From: Halobaculum limi
GTDB lineage: Archaea > Halobacteriota > Halobacteria > Halobacteriales > Haloferacaceae
Direction: 5' to 3'
NCBI RefSeq assembly: GCF_029490015.1
Contig: NZ_CP120468.1
Span: forward strand, 372,001-436,000
Length of the DNA stretch: 64,000 nucleotides
The notes beneath the pieces were generated by a model. That model was given only the letters and a program-made list of their open reading frames with translations. It ran no database searches and had not been told where the DNA came from. Below, in pieces: positions 10,888 to 19,446 of the stretch (positions are counted from its first letter, which is position 1; every line of letters starts with the position of its first letter). The position numbers were made by a program, and so were the translations under genes.

Positions 10888-11037
10888 GTGCACCGACGAC
10901 CCCGAGACGTGAGCCGAGGTGACGCGGCGGCCGCCGCCGCGACGCCGACTCCGGGGTCGTCACTATCGAAGCCGCGGGCGACGCGACGGAGCGCCCGCAC
11001 GCGAGGACGGCGGACGACGACGGAGGCGACCCGATGA
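10888..11037 (+). CDS. Possible 49-codon upstream ORF ending on the polC start (doubtful)
   Basis: A GTG 28 bases after a TATA-like box opens a frame whose TGA overlaps the polC ATG as ATGA, the layout used for translational coupling in this window. The product would be very basic (many Arg), unlike the acidic proteins around it, which argues against a working protein. The polC frame itself reads acidic from about 10941 (DADSGVVTIEAAGD...) but has no start codon after the stop at 10920-10922. The stretch may be a leader, a decayed coding remnant or chance. Confidence 0.2.
   Translation: MHRRPRDVSRGDAAAAAATPTPGSSLSKPRATRRSARTRGRRTTTEATR
10895..10961 (+). other. 10-bp inverted repeat in the polC upstream region
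   Basis: GACGACCCCG (10895-10904) pairs perfectly with CGGGGTCGTC (10952-10961) around a 47-base loop. The loop contains the 14-bp palindrome GCGGCGGCCGCCGC (10924-10937). If transcribed in the polC leader this would fold into a stable branched hairpin. Confidence 0.35.
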
Positions 11038-14000
11038 GACCCGACGACGAACGCTACTTCACCCGGATCGAAGACCGACTCGACGAGGCGTTCGAGCGCG
11101 CAGAGGCCGCGAAGGCGCAGGGAAAAGACCCACAGACGGAGATCGAGATTCCCGTCGCCCGCGACATGGCCGACCGCGTCGAGAACATCCTCGGTATCCC
11201 CGGCGTCGCCGAACGCGTGCGGGAACTGGAAGGGGAGATGTCCCGCGAGGAGGCGGCGCTGGAGTTGGTGACCGACTTCGTCGAGGGGACGGTCGGTGAC
11301 TTCGACAGTCGCGCCGGGAAGATCGAAGGCGCGGTGCGGACGGCGGTCGCCCTCCTCACCGAGGGCGTCGTCGCCGCCCCCATCGAAGGTATCGACCGCG
11401 TCGAGATCCTCGAAAACGACGACGGAACCGAGTTCATCAACGTCTACTACGCCGGCCCGATCCGCTCTGCGGGTGGGACGGCGCAGGCGCTGTCGGTCCT
11501 CGTCGGCGACTACGCCCGCGCGTTGCTCGGGATCGAAGAGTACCACGCCCGCGACGACGAGATCGAACGCTACGCCGAAGAGATCGGTCTGTACGACAAG
11601 GAGACCGGCCTCCAGTACACGCCGAAGGACAAGGAGACGAAGTTCATCGCCGAGCACATGCCGGTGATGCTCGACGGGGAGGCCACCGGCGACGAGGAGG
11701 TGTCCGGCTTCCGCGACCTCGATCGGGTAGACACAAACTCCGCCCGCGGCGGGATGTGTCTCGTCCTCGCTGAGGGAATCGCGCTGAAGGCCCCCAAGAT
11801 CCAGCGGTACACCCGCCAACTCGACGAGGTCGACTGGCCGTGGCTCCAAGACCTCATCGACGGCACCTACTACGACAGCGGCGACAGCGACGAGGCGGAC
11901 GCAGACGCCGCCGACGACGCAGACGAGGGCGACGGCGAGGAGGCCGAAGTCAGCGACGGCGACGCAGACGAGGAGGCCGACGACGCGCCGACCGGGTCGC
12001 CGCGGGCGGAACCGTCGACGAAGTTCCTTCGCGACCTCATCGCAGGTCGGCCCGTTTTCGGACATCCCTCGGAGGCAGGCGGGTTCCGCCTTCGATACGG
12101 ACGCTCGCGCAACCACGGCTTCGCGACCGCCGGCGTCCATCCCGCGACGATGCACATCGTCGACGACTTCCTCGCGACCGGAACGCAGATCAAGACCGAA
12201 CGACCGGGGAAGGCGGGCGGCGTCGTCCCGGTCGACTCCATCGACGGCCCGACGGTCAGACTGGCGAACGGTGACGTGCGCCGCATCGACGACCCCGCCG
12301 AGGCGAAGGAACTCCAGAACGGCGTCGAGGAGGTCATCGACCTCGGCGAGTACCTCGTCAACTACGGCGAGTTCGTCGAGAACAACCACCCGCTCGTCCC
12401 CGCGTCGTACGTCCGCGAGTGGTGGGAACAGGACATCGCGGACGCCGGCGCAGATATGCAGGCGCTCGAAGACGACCTGACCATCGACCTCGACGACCCC
12501 GACGCCGAACGTGCGCTGGGATGGGTCGACGAGTACGACGCACCCCTCCACCCCGCGTACACGTACTGCTGGCACGACATCGGCGTCGACGAGTACGACG
12601 CCGTCGCCGACGCGGCCGCCGCCGGCGAGGTGACCGGCGAGTTGCTCGTCGTAGAGAACACCGACACCGTCCGCCGGGCGCTAGAGAAACTGCTTGTCGA
12701 ACACACGCAGACCGAGGACGCACTCCGGGTCCCCGACTACCGCCCACTGCTGCGTCAACTCGGTGTCTCCGACGGCCTCCGTCGTGAGTGGGAGCGCTCC
12801 GACCTCTCGGCGGAGGCGGAGGCGTGGGACGACGGCGACAACGCCATCCGCGCGGTCAACGAGGTCGTCGACTTCGAGGTGCGCGAGCGTGCGCCCACCC
12901 GCATCGGCAATCGGATGGGCCGCCCGGAGAAGTCCGAGAGCCGCGACCTCTCGCCCGCGGTCCACACGCTGTTTCCCATCAAGGAGTTGGGCGGCAGTCA
13001 GCGCTCGATGGGTGAGGCCGCTCGCAACCGCACGGACAAGGGGAAAGGCGTCTACGACGTCCTCGTCGGCGACCGGAAGTGTCCCGACTGCGACGAACAC
13101 ACGTTCAAGTGCCTGTGCCCGGACTGCGGCGCACACACCGAACCCCACTACGAGTGCGACGAGTGCGGCACGGTCTGTGAACCGGACGAGTCCGGCCGCG
13201 TCGAGTGTCCGCGGTGTGAGTGGGAGGTCGAGAGCCCCGACTGGCACACCATCGACCTCAACAGCGAGTACTGGTCGGCGCTCGAGGCGACTGACGAACG
13301 AGAGGCCTCCTTCGAGATTCTGAAGGGCGTACAGGGGCTGTCCTCCGCCAACAAGACGCCCGAACCCATCGAGAAGGGCGTCTTCCGAGCGAAACACGGC
13401 GTCACCTCGTTCAAAGACGGGACGGTCCGCTACGACATGACCGACCTCCCGGTGACGGCGGTGCGCCCGGAGGAACTCGACGTGACCGTCGACCACTTCC
13501 GCGAACTCGGCTACGAGACCGACATCGACGGCGAACCGCTCGTCCACGACGACCAACTCATCGAACTGAAAGTCCAGGACATCGTTCTCTCGGACGGCGC
13601 GGCCGAGCACATGATGAAGACGGCCGATTTCGTCGACGAACTCCTCACCGACTTCTACGACCTGGACCCGTTCTACGAGGTGAACGAACGCGACGACCTC
13701 GTCGGCGAGTTGGTGTTCGGGATGGCCCCTCACACGAGCGCCGCCGTCGTCGGGCGCGTCGTCGGATTCACGAGCGCCGCCGTCGGCTACGCGCATCCGT
13801 ACTTCCACGCGGCGAAACGTCGCAACTGCGACGGCGACGAGGACTGCGTGATGTTGCTGATGGACGGCCTGCTCAACTTCAGCAAGTCGTTCCTGCCGGA
13901 CCAGCGCGGCGGGCAGATGGACGCGCCGCTGGTGATGTCCTCGCGGATCGACCCCTCGGAGATCGACGACGAGGCACACAACATGGACATCGTCCGGCAG

Positions 14001-14579
14001 TACCCTCGTGAGTTCTACGAGGCGACCTTAGAGATGGCCGACCCCGGCGAGGTAGAGGACCTGATCCAGATCGGCGAGGACACCCTGGGCACCGACGACG
14101 AGTACCGCGGCTTCGACCACACCCACGACACGACCGACATCGCCCTCGGCCCCGACCTGTCGGCGTACAAGACGCTCGGGTCGATGATGGACAAGATGGA
14201 CGCGCAGTTGGCGCTCGCCCGGAAACTCCGCGCGGTCGACGAGACCGACGTCGCCGAACGGGTCATCGAGTACCACTTCCTGCCGGACCTCATCGGCAAC
14301 CTCCGAGCCTTCTCCAGACAGGAGACGCGCTGTCTCGACTGTGGCGAGAAGTACCGCCGGATGCCGCTGTCGGGCGACTGCCGTGAGTGCGGCGGGAACA
14401 TGACGCTCACCGTCCACCAGGGGTCGGTAAACAAGTACATGGACGTCGCCCTCAGAGTGGCCGAGGAGTTCGGCTGTCGCGAGTACACCATCCAGCGACT
14501 GGAGATTCTCGACCGTTCGCTGGAGTCGGTGTTCGAGAACGACAAGAACAAACAGGGATCGATTGCGGACTTTATGTGA
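11034..14579 (+). CDS. polC: DNA polymerase D large (catalytic) subunit DP2
   Basis: Large subunit of the archaeal replicative polymerase PolD. The 1181 residues include the N-terminal DP2 domain (IPVARDMADRVENILGI; YYAGPIRSAGGTAQALSVLVGDY) and a very acidic, low-complexity insertion at about residues 281-325. Cysteine-rich zinc modules (CPDCDEHTFKCLCPDCG, CDECG...CPRC) follow, then the catalytic motif NCDGDEDCVMLLMDGLLNFS with the invariant aspartates, and a C-terminal zinc module (CLDCGEKYRR...CRECGG). Unlike some haloarchaeal homologues there is no intein: the conserved blocks run on without a large insertion. The start at MRPDDERYF matches the usual N-terminus. Confidence 0.96.
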   Translation: MRPDDERYFTRIEDRLDEAFERAEAAKAQGKDPQTEIEIPVARDMADRVENILGIPGVAERVRELEGEMSREEAALELVTDFVEGTVGDFDSRAGKIEGAVRTAVALLTEGVVAAPIEGIDRVEILENDDGTEFINVYYAGPIRSAGGTAQALSVLVGDYARALLGIEEYHARDDEIERYAEEIGLYDKETGLQYTPKDKETKFIAEHMPVMLDGEATGDEEVSGFRDLDRVDTNSARGGMCLVLAEGIALKAPKIQRYTRQLDEVDWPWLQDLIDGTYYDSGDSDEADADAADDADEGDGEEAEVSDGDADEEADDAPTGSPRAEPSTKFLRDLIAGRPVFGHPSEAGGFRLRYGRSRNHGFATAGVHPATMHIVDDFLATGTQIKTERPGKAGGVVPVDSIDGPTVRLANGDVRRIDDPAEAKELQNGVEEVIDLGEYLVNYGEFVENNHPLVPASYVREWWEQDIADAGADMQALEDDLTIDLDDPDAERALGWVDEYDAPLHPAYTYCWHDIGVDEYDAVADAAAAGEVTGELLVVENTDTVRRALEKLLVEHTQTEDALRVPDYRPLLRQLGVSDGLRREWERSDLSAEAEAWDDGDNAIRAVNEVVDFEVRERAPTRIGNRMGRPEKSESRDLSPAVHTLFPIKELGGSQRSMGEAARNRTDKGKGVYDVLVGDRKCPDCDEHTFKCLCPDCGAHTEPHYECDECGTVCEPDESGRVECPRCEWEVESPDWHTIDLNSEYWSALEATDEREASFEILKGVQGLSSANKTPEPIEKGVFRAKHGVTSFKDGTVRYDMTDLPVTAVRPEELDVTVDHFRELGYETDIDGEPLVHDDQLIELKVQDIVLSDGAAEHMMKTADFVDELLTDFYDLDPFYEVNERDDLVGELVFGMAPHTSAAVVGRVVGFTSAAVGYAHPYFHAAKRRNCDGDEDCVMLLMDGLLNFSKSFLPDQRGGQMDAPLVMSSRIDPSEIDDEAHNMDIVRQYPREFYEATLEMADPGEVEDLIQIGEDTLGTDDEYRGFDHTHDTTDIALGPDLSAYKTLGSMMDKMDAQLALARKLRAVDETDVAERVIEYHFLPDLIGNLRAFSRQETRCLDCGEKYRRMPLSGDCRECGGNMTLTVHQGSVNKYMDVALRVAEEFGCREYTIQRLEILDRSLESVFENDKNKQGSIADFM

Positions 14580-14629
14580 CCACTGAGGAGTAGGGTCACG
14601 GCTATCCGGCGGGCGACCGAGCGATCGGT

Positions 14630-15040
14630 ATGCCGACCGAATCAGCCTGCCGTGCGGAGGTCGAACGCCTCCACGACTGCTTCGTCGCGTGGTTCGCGGG
14701 TACCGCCGCCCGCGACGACTTCGACGCCATCGCGGACGCACTTGCCCCCGGATTCGAGATGGTCGTCCCCGACGGAAGCCGACGCGGTCGAGACGCCGTT
14801 CTCGACGCGATCCGGTCGGCATACGGCCGTGACGACCCAGGCGCGTTCGACATCGACATCCGCAACGTCGAGGTCAGACACGACCACGCCGACTGCGCGA
14901 CCGTGCGCTACGAGGAGTGGCAGGGGACACCCGACCGAACCACTAGCCGGGTCAGCACAGCGCTCGTGCGCGAGGACGACGACGCACCGAACGGCCTGCT
15001 GTGGGTCGACGTCCACGAGACGTGGATGGACGGGCCGTGA
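14630..15040 (+). CDS. SnoaL-like / NTF2-fold protein, function unknown
   Basis: A 136-residue protein resembling the SnoaL-like/DUF4440 group: a helix with a conserved aromatic patch (LHDCFVAWFAG), the loop DDFDAIADALAPGFEMVVPDG and SRRGRDAVLDAIRSAYGR. A beta-sheet half ends VDVHETWMDG. Members of this fold include small-molecule isomerases and many uncharacterised proteins, so no reaction can be assigned. It stands alone after polC. Confidence 0.7.
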   Translation: MPTESACRAEVERLHDCFVAWFAGTAARDDFDAIADALAPGFEMVVPDGSRRGRDAVLDAIRSAYGRDDPGAFDIDIRNVEVRHDHADCATVRYEEWQGTPDRTTSRVSTALVREDDDAPNGLLWVDVHETWMDGP

Positions 15041-15139
15041 CCGCGGTGGCGACCTGATCGACGTCCACCGAACCGTACGTTCGATACGGCACGCTATTTC
15101 TCCGATTCGTACTTCCGAACAGCGGTTTTAGCAAATTGG

Positions 15140-15153
15140 TTCGAAGATTCGAA
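15140..15153. promoter_or_regulatory. Paired TTCGAA boxes upstream of the rubredoxin-like gene
   Basis: TTCGAA, GA, TTCGAA: two copies of a 6-bp palindrome two bases apart, in an AT-richer 200-base gap and about 70 bases before the TATA-like GTTAAC (15213-15218) of the next gene. This is a candidate operator; no known regulator is implied. Confidence 0.3.
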
Positions 15154-15242
15154 ACACCGGTACGGAACTGGTATCCAACTGAATCTATCGGGGATCAACT
15201 TTCTCGATACGAGTTAACACACGAGATGGCGTACTGACACCT

Positions 15243-15551
15243 ATGGCAACCGAACAGACTGACAAGGACGTCCGACTCACCGACATCTCGGCTGGGCAGT
15301 CAGTGTACGACGTCGACGGCAACGAACTCGGGACGGTTCGCGGCGTCGACGACGCCGGGTTCTACGTCCTCGCACAAGAAGGCGCGGGCGCGGTGACGCT
15401 CGACGAGGCACGCGACATCTTCGGGAAGGCGTACGTGATGTGGCGCTGCTGGGAGTGCGGCGCGATGGGACAGATCGAGGGAGACCTCCCCGCGAACTGC
15501 CCCGACTGCGACGCGCCGCGGGAAGAGCTGTACTACTGGGCAGAAGACTGA
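15243..15551 (+). CDS. PRC-barrel-like plus rubredoxin-like zinc-ribbon protein
   Basis: A 102-residue protein in two parts. Residues 10-55 (VRLTDISAGQSVYDVDGNELGTV, AQEGAGAVTLDEARDIFG) look like a PRC-barrel module. Residues 60-100 form a rubredoxin-type zinc ribbon with two CxxC knuckles (MWRCWECGAMGQ; NCPDCDAPREELYYW). It resembles the haloarchaeal DUF7130 rubredoxin-like proteins. The function is unknown; the ribbon more likely binds Zn than Fe. The ATG lies about 28 bases after a GTTAAC TATA-like box, suggesting a leaderless transcript. Confidence 0.8.
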   Translation: MATEQTDKDVRLTDISAGQSVYDVDGNELGTVRGVDDAGFYVLAQEGAGAVTLDEARDIFGKAYVMWRCWECGAMGQIEGDLPANCPDCDAPREELYYWAED

Positions 15552-15617
15552 ATCGTCGCGAACGCTGGGTCGGCGGCCGACCGGACCGCTCTTTTCCTCC
15601 CACGCTCATCCACGGAT

Positions 15618-16547
15618 ATGGACATCGTCGTGTTCGGCGCGGGTGCACTCGGCAGTCTCGTCGGGGGGATGCTCGCCCGCGAGCACCACGTCACCCTCGT
15701 CGCTCGCGACCCGCACGCCCGTCGGATCGCCGGTCAGGGCCTCCGCATCGAGGGCGAACTCGACGGCCACGTTCGCCCGCGGGCGACAACCGACCCGACA
15801 CCCGACGACCTCACCGCGGACCTGGCGCTCGTCACCGTGAAGGCGTACGACACCGAGGCGGCCGCCGACGCACTCGCCACCGGCGACCCCGAGGTGGTGT
15901 GCTCGCTGTCGAACGGCCTACCCGAGGAACTGCTAGTCGACCGCCTCGGCGACCGCGTCCTCGCTGGCTCTGCTACCTACGCTGCGGAACTGCCCGCCCC
16001 CGGCGTCGTCCGCTGCACCGGTGTCGGACGGATCCACGTCGGCGAACTCGGCGGCGGCGACTCGGCCCGGGCCGACCGCGTCGCCCGCGCGTTCCGCGAG
16101 GCGGGTCTCAACTGTACGGCCGACGCCGAGATGCCCCGCAGACGCTGGGAGAAACTCGCCGTCAACGCCGGCATCAACGCCGTGACGGCGCTCGCGCGGG
16201 TCCGAAACGGCGCGCTTGCGGACGGCCCCGCGGCCGACGTCGCACACCGGGCAGCACGCGAGACCGCCCGTGTCGCCCGCGCAGAGGGCGTCGACCTCTC
16301 GAATTTCGCCGCCGTCGACGCCCTCGACACGGTCGTCGCCGAGACCGCCGGGAATCGGTCGTCGATGCGACAGGACGTAGAGCGCGGAACCCGGACGGAG
16401 GTCGACGCCATCAACGGCGCGGTGGTCGACTACGCCGCCGACCACGCTATCGACGCGCCGACGAATCAGACGATGGCGGATCTCCTCCGCGTGTGGGAGA
16501 ACCGACGAGCAGAGCGGGCTGACAGCGAAGAGATATGCTCCGAATAG
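15618..16547 (+). CDS. panE: 2-dehydropantoate 2-reductase (ketopantoate reductase)
   Basis: NADPH-dependent reduction of ketopantoate to pantoate for coenzyme A synthesis. The 309 residues start with the dinucleotide motif VVFGAGALGSLVGGML. The PanE motif NGLPEE near residue 98 and the catalytic lysine region RRRWEKLAVNAGINAVTAL, followed by the C-terminal ApbA_C domain, match the family. The length is normal. It is convergent with the sulfatase-fold gene; TTTCTCTTT (16564-16572) after the stop could serve as a U-rich terminator. Confidence 0.88.
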   Translation: MDIVVFGAGALGSLVGGMLAREHHVTLVARDPHARRIAGQGLRIEGELDGHVRPRATTDPTPDDLTADLALVTVKAYDTEAAADALATGDPEVVCSLSNGLPEELLVDRLGDRVLAGSATYAAELPAPGVVRCTGVGRIHVGELGGGDSARADRVARAFREAGLNCTADAEMPRRRWEKLAVNAGINAVTALARVRNGALADGPAADVAHRAARETARVARAEGVDLSNFAAVDALDTVVAETAGNRSSMRQDVERGTRTEVDAINGAVVDYAADHAIDAPTNQTMADLLRVWENRRAERADSEEICSE

Positions 16548-16619
16548 CGGTTACGCACAGCGATTTCTCTTTGTAACGAGAGTTCAGTAAAATCGGATGA
16601 CGACAGTGCGATTCGGAAG

Positions 16620-18200
16620 TTACTCTACGTAGCCCAAGTCGCGGAGTCGCTCGGTCGCCTCGTCGTCCATCTCCTCCAGCGAGTCGTCCGTCACTTCGCC
16701 GGCGGCGGCGTCGGTCCACGCGCCACCCGCGGCCGCCTCGAACTCGCCGAGGCGTGCCTCTGCCTCTGCGATTCGGTCGTCTGCGCCGTCAGTTCCAACC
16801 GTACTCGCGAGGTTCCGATCCTCGTTAGGGTCGGCGTCGAGGCGGAACGCCTCGTCGGGAACGCGGTCGATGCGGACGTACTTCGCGTCCGTGCTTCGGG
16901 CGGCGCGCATCCGCGAGTAGAAGCGGGAGTCCTCTGGTAACTCGATGCCGGCGCTGGCAGCCTTCTCCTCCAGTTGCTTCAACTCGACAACCGGACGAGA
17001 GTACTCCACGAAGCCGAAGTCGCCGTCTGACGAGGCCCGTTGTCCGGGGTCGCGGTCGGCGTCGTCGACGCCCGCGAACTCGCGGTAGTCGGCCGACAGT
17101 AGCGAGCGGGTTCGGTCGAGTGCGACCGCCTCCTCGTCGTCGCTGGCCGGCGTGCCGCCCTCGACGCCGAGCGTGTCGAGGACTGTGTGGTAGGTGTCCA
17201 GCAGTTCGACCGTGTCCTCGCGGCGGTCGGCGTCGAGTTCCGGGTGTTTGACCAGCAGAGGGACGTTGATCAACTGGTCGTACAGGCAGAACTCGTGGCC
17301 GTACAGGTCGTGTTCGCCGTGGAGTTCGCCGTGGTCCGCGCAGACGACGACGGCGGTGTCGTCCCAGCGGTCGGTCTCCTTCAGCCAGTCGAACAGGCGG
17401 GTGAGTTGGTCGTCGATGTGGGCGATTTCGGCGTCGTAGAGACCGCGGATGGCGTCCCACTCGTCGTCGTCGATGTCGCGAGCACCGGCGTTGTACTCCT
17501 TGGAGTTCTGGCACACCTCTGTCGAGTCGACGCCGGGGGCGAACTCCTCGACGTACTCTTTCGGCGGATGGTACGGCAGGTGGGCGTCCATCAGGTTGAT
17601 GAACGCGAACCAGTCGTCGTCTGCGGATTCGCTGTCGTCGATGAACGACTTCGTGCGGTCGATGACGGCGGGTGTCTTCGAGTCGGCCCCCTCGCCGCTG
17701 GCGAGGTACTCGTGGGCGACATTCCCCAGCGATACGAGTTTGTCTGCGACTGTTCGCAGCGCCTCGTTGTCGTTCATCGCCTTCCACGCCTTGGCGAGTG
17801 GTCCCGACAGGAGGTCGCCGGGCATCACCTCGAAGAAGTTGTCTTGGTCGTCGAAGCCGTCGGTGAGGTGAGTGTACGGCGTGATCCAGGCGTTCGAAGA
17901 GTAACACGCCGTTCGATAGCCCGCCGCCGAGAGCGTCTCCGCGAGCGTCGTCGCCCCCTCCAGATACGGATTCTCTTGGTCTGCGCCGTGTCGGTGCGGG
18001 TACATTCCGGTGAACAGCGACGCGTGGACTGGCAGCGTCCACGGCGCGGGCGCGACCGCTTGGTCGAAGACGGTCGCCTCCTCGGCGAAGGCGTCCAACC
18101 CCGGCGTCGTCCTGCCGTCGTAGCCGTACGGTCCGAGTCGGTCCTTCCGGACCGTATCGAGTACGACGAACAGCACGTTTCCGGGCGAGTCGTCGCTCAT
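16620..18200 (-). CDS. Sulfatase-fold (alkaline phosphatase superfamily) protein with Thr at the nucleophile site
   Basis: A 526-residue member of the sulfatase family. It starts NVLFVVLDTVRKDRLGPYGYDG (metal-ligand Asp15), has TPGLDAFAEEATVFDQAVAPAPWTLP and the second metal segment CADHGELHGEHDLYGHEF near residue 295. The usual formylglycine motif C/S-x-P-x-R is replaced by T55-L-P-V-H59. A Thr nucleophile is known in phosphotransfer branches of this superfamily, so phosphodiester or phosphotransferase work is as likely as sulfate hydrolysis. No signal peptide is seen, so it acts in the cytosol. I took the ATG at 18200 over a GTG two codons upstream. Confidence 0.85.
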   Translation of the reverse strand: MSDDSPGNVLFVVLDTVRKDRLGPYGYDGRTTPGLDAFAEEATVFDQAVAPAPWTLPVHASLFTGMYPHRHGADQENPYLEGATTLAETLSAAGYRTACYSSNAWITPYTHLTDGFDDQDNFFEVMPGDLLSGPLAKAWKAMNDNEALRTVADKLVSLGNVAHEYLASGEGADSKTPAVIDRTKSFIDDSESADDDWFAFINLMDAHLPYHPPKEYVEEFAPGVDSTEVCQNSKEYNAGARDIDDDEWDAIRGLYDAEIAHIDDQLTRLFDWLKETDRWDDTAVVVCADHGELHGEHDLYGHEFCLYDQLINVPLLVKHPELDADRREDTVELLDTYHTVLDTLGVEGGTPASDDEEAVALDRTRSLLSADYREFAGVDDADRDPGQRASSDGDFGFVEYSRPVVELKQLEEKAASAGIELPEDSRFYSRMRAARSTDAKYVRIDRVPDEAFRLDADPNEDRNLASTVGTDGADDRIAEAEARLGEFEAAAGGAWTDAAAGEVTDDSLEEMDDEATERLRDLGYVE

Positions 18201-18417
18201 ACCCACCGAATCCCACTCGCCGGTAATCCCTCTTCTGGTCTCGTTGGAGCGTGAGTTACGGCGGCGACGATATTCGATATTGCAGTATGCGATTTATCGA
18301 GTCGATTGGCAGCCTGACCACGATACAGAGAATCGCGCCACAGACAGCGTCAGCGGCGGTCGTTCGCGCCGCTACGCCCCGAGAAGTGACTCACGTAACG
18401 GGTCGCCGAAAAGCAGT

Positions 18418-18432
18418 CGCTCGAAACGAGCG
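18418..18432 (-). terminator. Hairpin after the NifU-like gene
   Basis: CGCTCG, AAA, CGAGCG makes a perfect 6-bp stem with a 3-base loop, 60 bases past the NifU-like stop. In the direction of transcription it is followed by ACTGCTTTT, a short U tract. Confidence 0.35.
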
Positions 18433-18491
18433 TCGGTCACGAAAAGCGGTAACGGTCGGCGGCGACACCGAATCGGGCGAGTCGGCCGGCT

Positions 18492-18878
18492 TCAGAAGGG
18501 AGCCTGCGGCCCTTCGTCGTCCTCGCCGTCGGAGGACTCGCCGGGGAACGACGGAGACATTCCGCCGTCGGAGTGGCTCATCCCACCGAGGTCGCCGTCG
18601 GCGCCCGACCCCATCCCGGTGTCGGCGATGACTTCGTTGATCTCGGGGATCTCCTTCGTCATCCGCGACTTGATCGCCTGGATCGTCATCGGGGAGATGC
18701 CACAGCCGGAACAGGCACCGCCCAGCGAGATGTGGACCTCGCCCGTCTCGCGGTCGAGGTGCTGGATGGCCGCGCTCCCGCCGTGCATCTGGATCTGCGG
18801 GAAGTTACGGCGCAGGAAGTTCGTCACGCGCTCGCGCAGTTCGTCCTCGCCGCCGTCGTCTTGAGAGTCGGCGCTCAT
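18492..18878 (-). CDS. NifU C-terminal domain-like iron-sulfur cluster protein
   Basis: A 128-residue protein with a NifU-like (Nfu) domain in its first 80 residues: LRERVTNFLRRNFPQIQMHGGSAAIQHLD and the cluster-binding motif GGACSGCGISPMTIQAIKSRM with CxxC. Nfu proteins carry and hand over Fe-S clusters. The last 45 residues are Gly/Ser/Asp/Met-rich and probably disordered. It lies upstream of the sulfatase-fold gene on the same strand but 285 bases away with a hairpin between, so they are probably separate transcripts. Confidence 0.87.
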   Translation of the reverse strand: MSADSQDDGGEDELRERVTNFLRRNFPQIQMHGGSAAIQHLDRETGEVHISLGGACSGCGISPMTIQAIKSRMTKEIPEINEVIADTGMGSGADGDLGGMSHSDGGMSPSFPGESSDGEDDEGPQAPF

Positions 18879-18942
18879 TACTGGCGAGTTGGCGGCACGA
18901 GGGTTTCAAGCTTGTGCTAGCCGGAGTATCGCGGCCGTCGAC

Positions 18943-19275
18943 TCACTCCTCGGGTGCGTCGAGGCCGAACACGCGGTACAACTGCGATTCGATCTCTGCG
19001 ACGTAGCGGTCGAGCGTCTCCGTCAGTTTCTCGTCGTCGACGACGATCGCCGTCAGGCGGTCGGTCGGGTTCTCGGGGAGTTCGACGGTGAACGTGCCCG
19101 TCTCCTCGTCGTAGAACGGCTCTGACTCGTTGAGGATCTGCTGGTCGATGGCGTGGATCAACTCCGAGTCGAACTGGTCGTTCATCGTCTCGAAGGCGTT
19201 CTTGTACGCCCGCTGGAGTTCTGGGAAGTAGTTCGCGTACTTGTCTTCGAACTGCTCGGGGTCGAAGTCGGCCAT
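18943..19275 (-). CDS. DUF5783 family conserved haloarchaeal protein
   Basis: A 110-residue acidic protein starting MADFDPEQFEDKYANYFPEL, rich in predicted helix at first and with a beta segment (GTFTVELPENPTDRLTAIVVDDE) in the middle. It matches my recollection of the DUF5783 family, which has no assigned role. No membrane segment or metal motif is seen. The ATG is preceded by a TATA-like GCTTACACC about 27 bases upstream. Confidence 0.75.
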   Translation of the reverse strand: MADFDPEQFEDKYANYFPELQRAYKNAFETMNDQFDSELIHAIDQQILNESEPFYDEETGTFTVELPENPTDRLTAIVVDDEKLTETLDRYVAEIESQLYRVFGLDAPEE

Positions 19276-19446
19276 TGTCGGACGATCCGTGGGCGTAGGT
19301 GTAAGCCCGACGGTCGGCCGCTGTAAACCGAAAGACGCGATATGGAATTGCTGAATCGGCTCGCACTCGTCACACAGTGTGGCTTTTTCTGGTGGCCTGC
19401 CGTTTGGGTGGTCCGTGAACGTAGCCGACGCCGGGGGTGAGTCGTA

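Noticed and set aside
10868-10892. CACAGGAAAGTGACG resembling the RNase P core
   Set aside because: Only part of the core matches and the 227-base gap cannot hold a full RNase P RNA.
11034-14579. Intein in polC, as in some haloarchaea
   Set aside because: Conserved polymerase blocks run on without an insertion; the only extra segment is a 45-residue acidic stretch with no splicing motifs.
16825-18216. Second-frame ORF of 463 codons over the sulfatase-fold gene
   Set aside because: Extremely Arg-rich, same strand in another frame, with no motifs; the sulfatase-fold frame has all conserved blocks.
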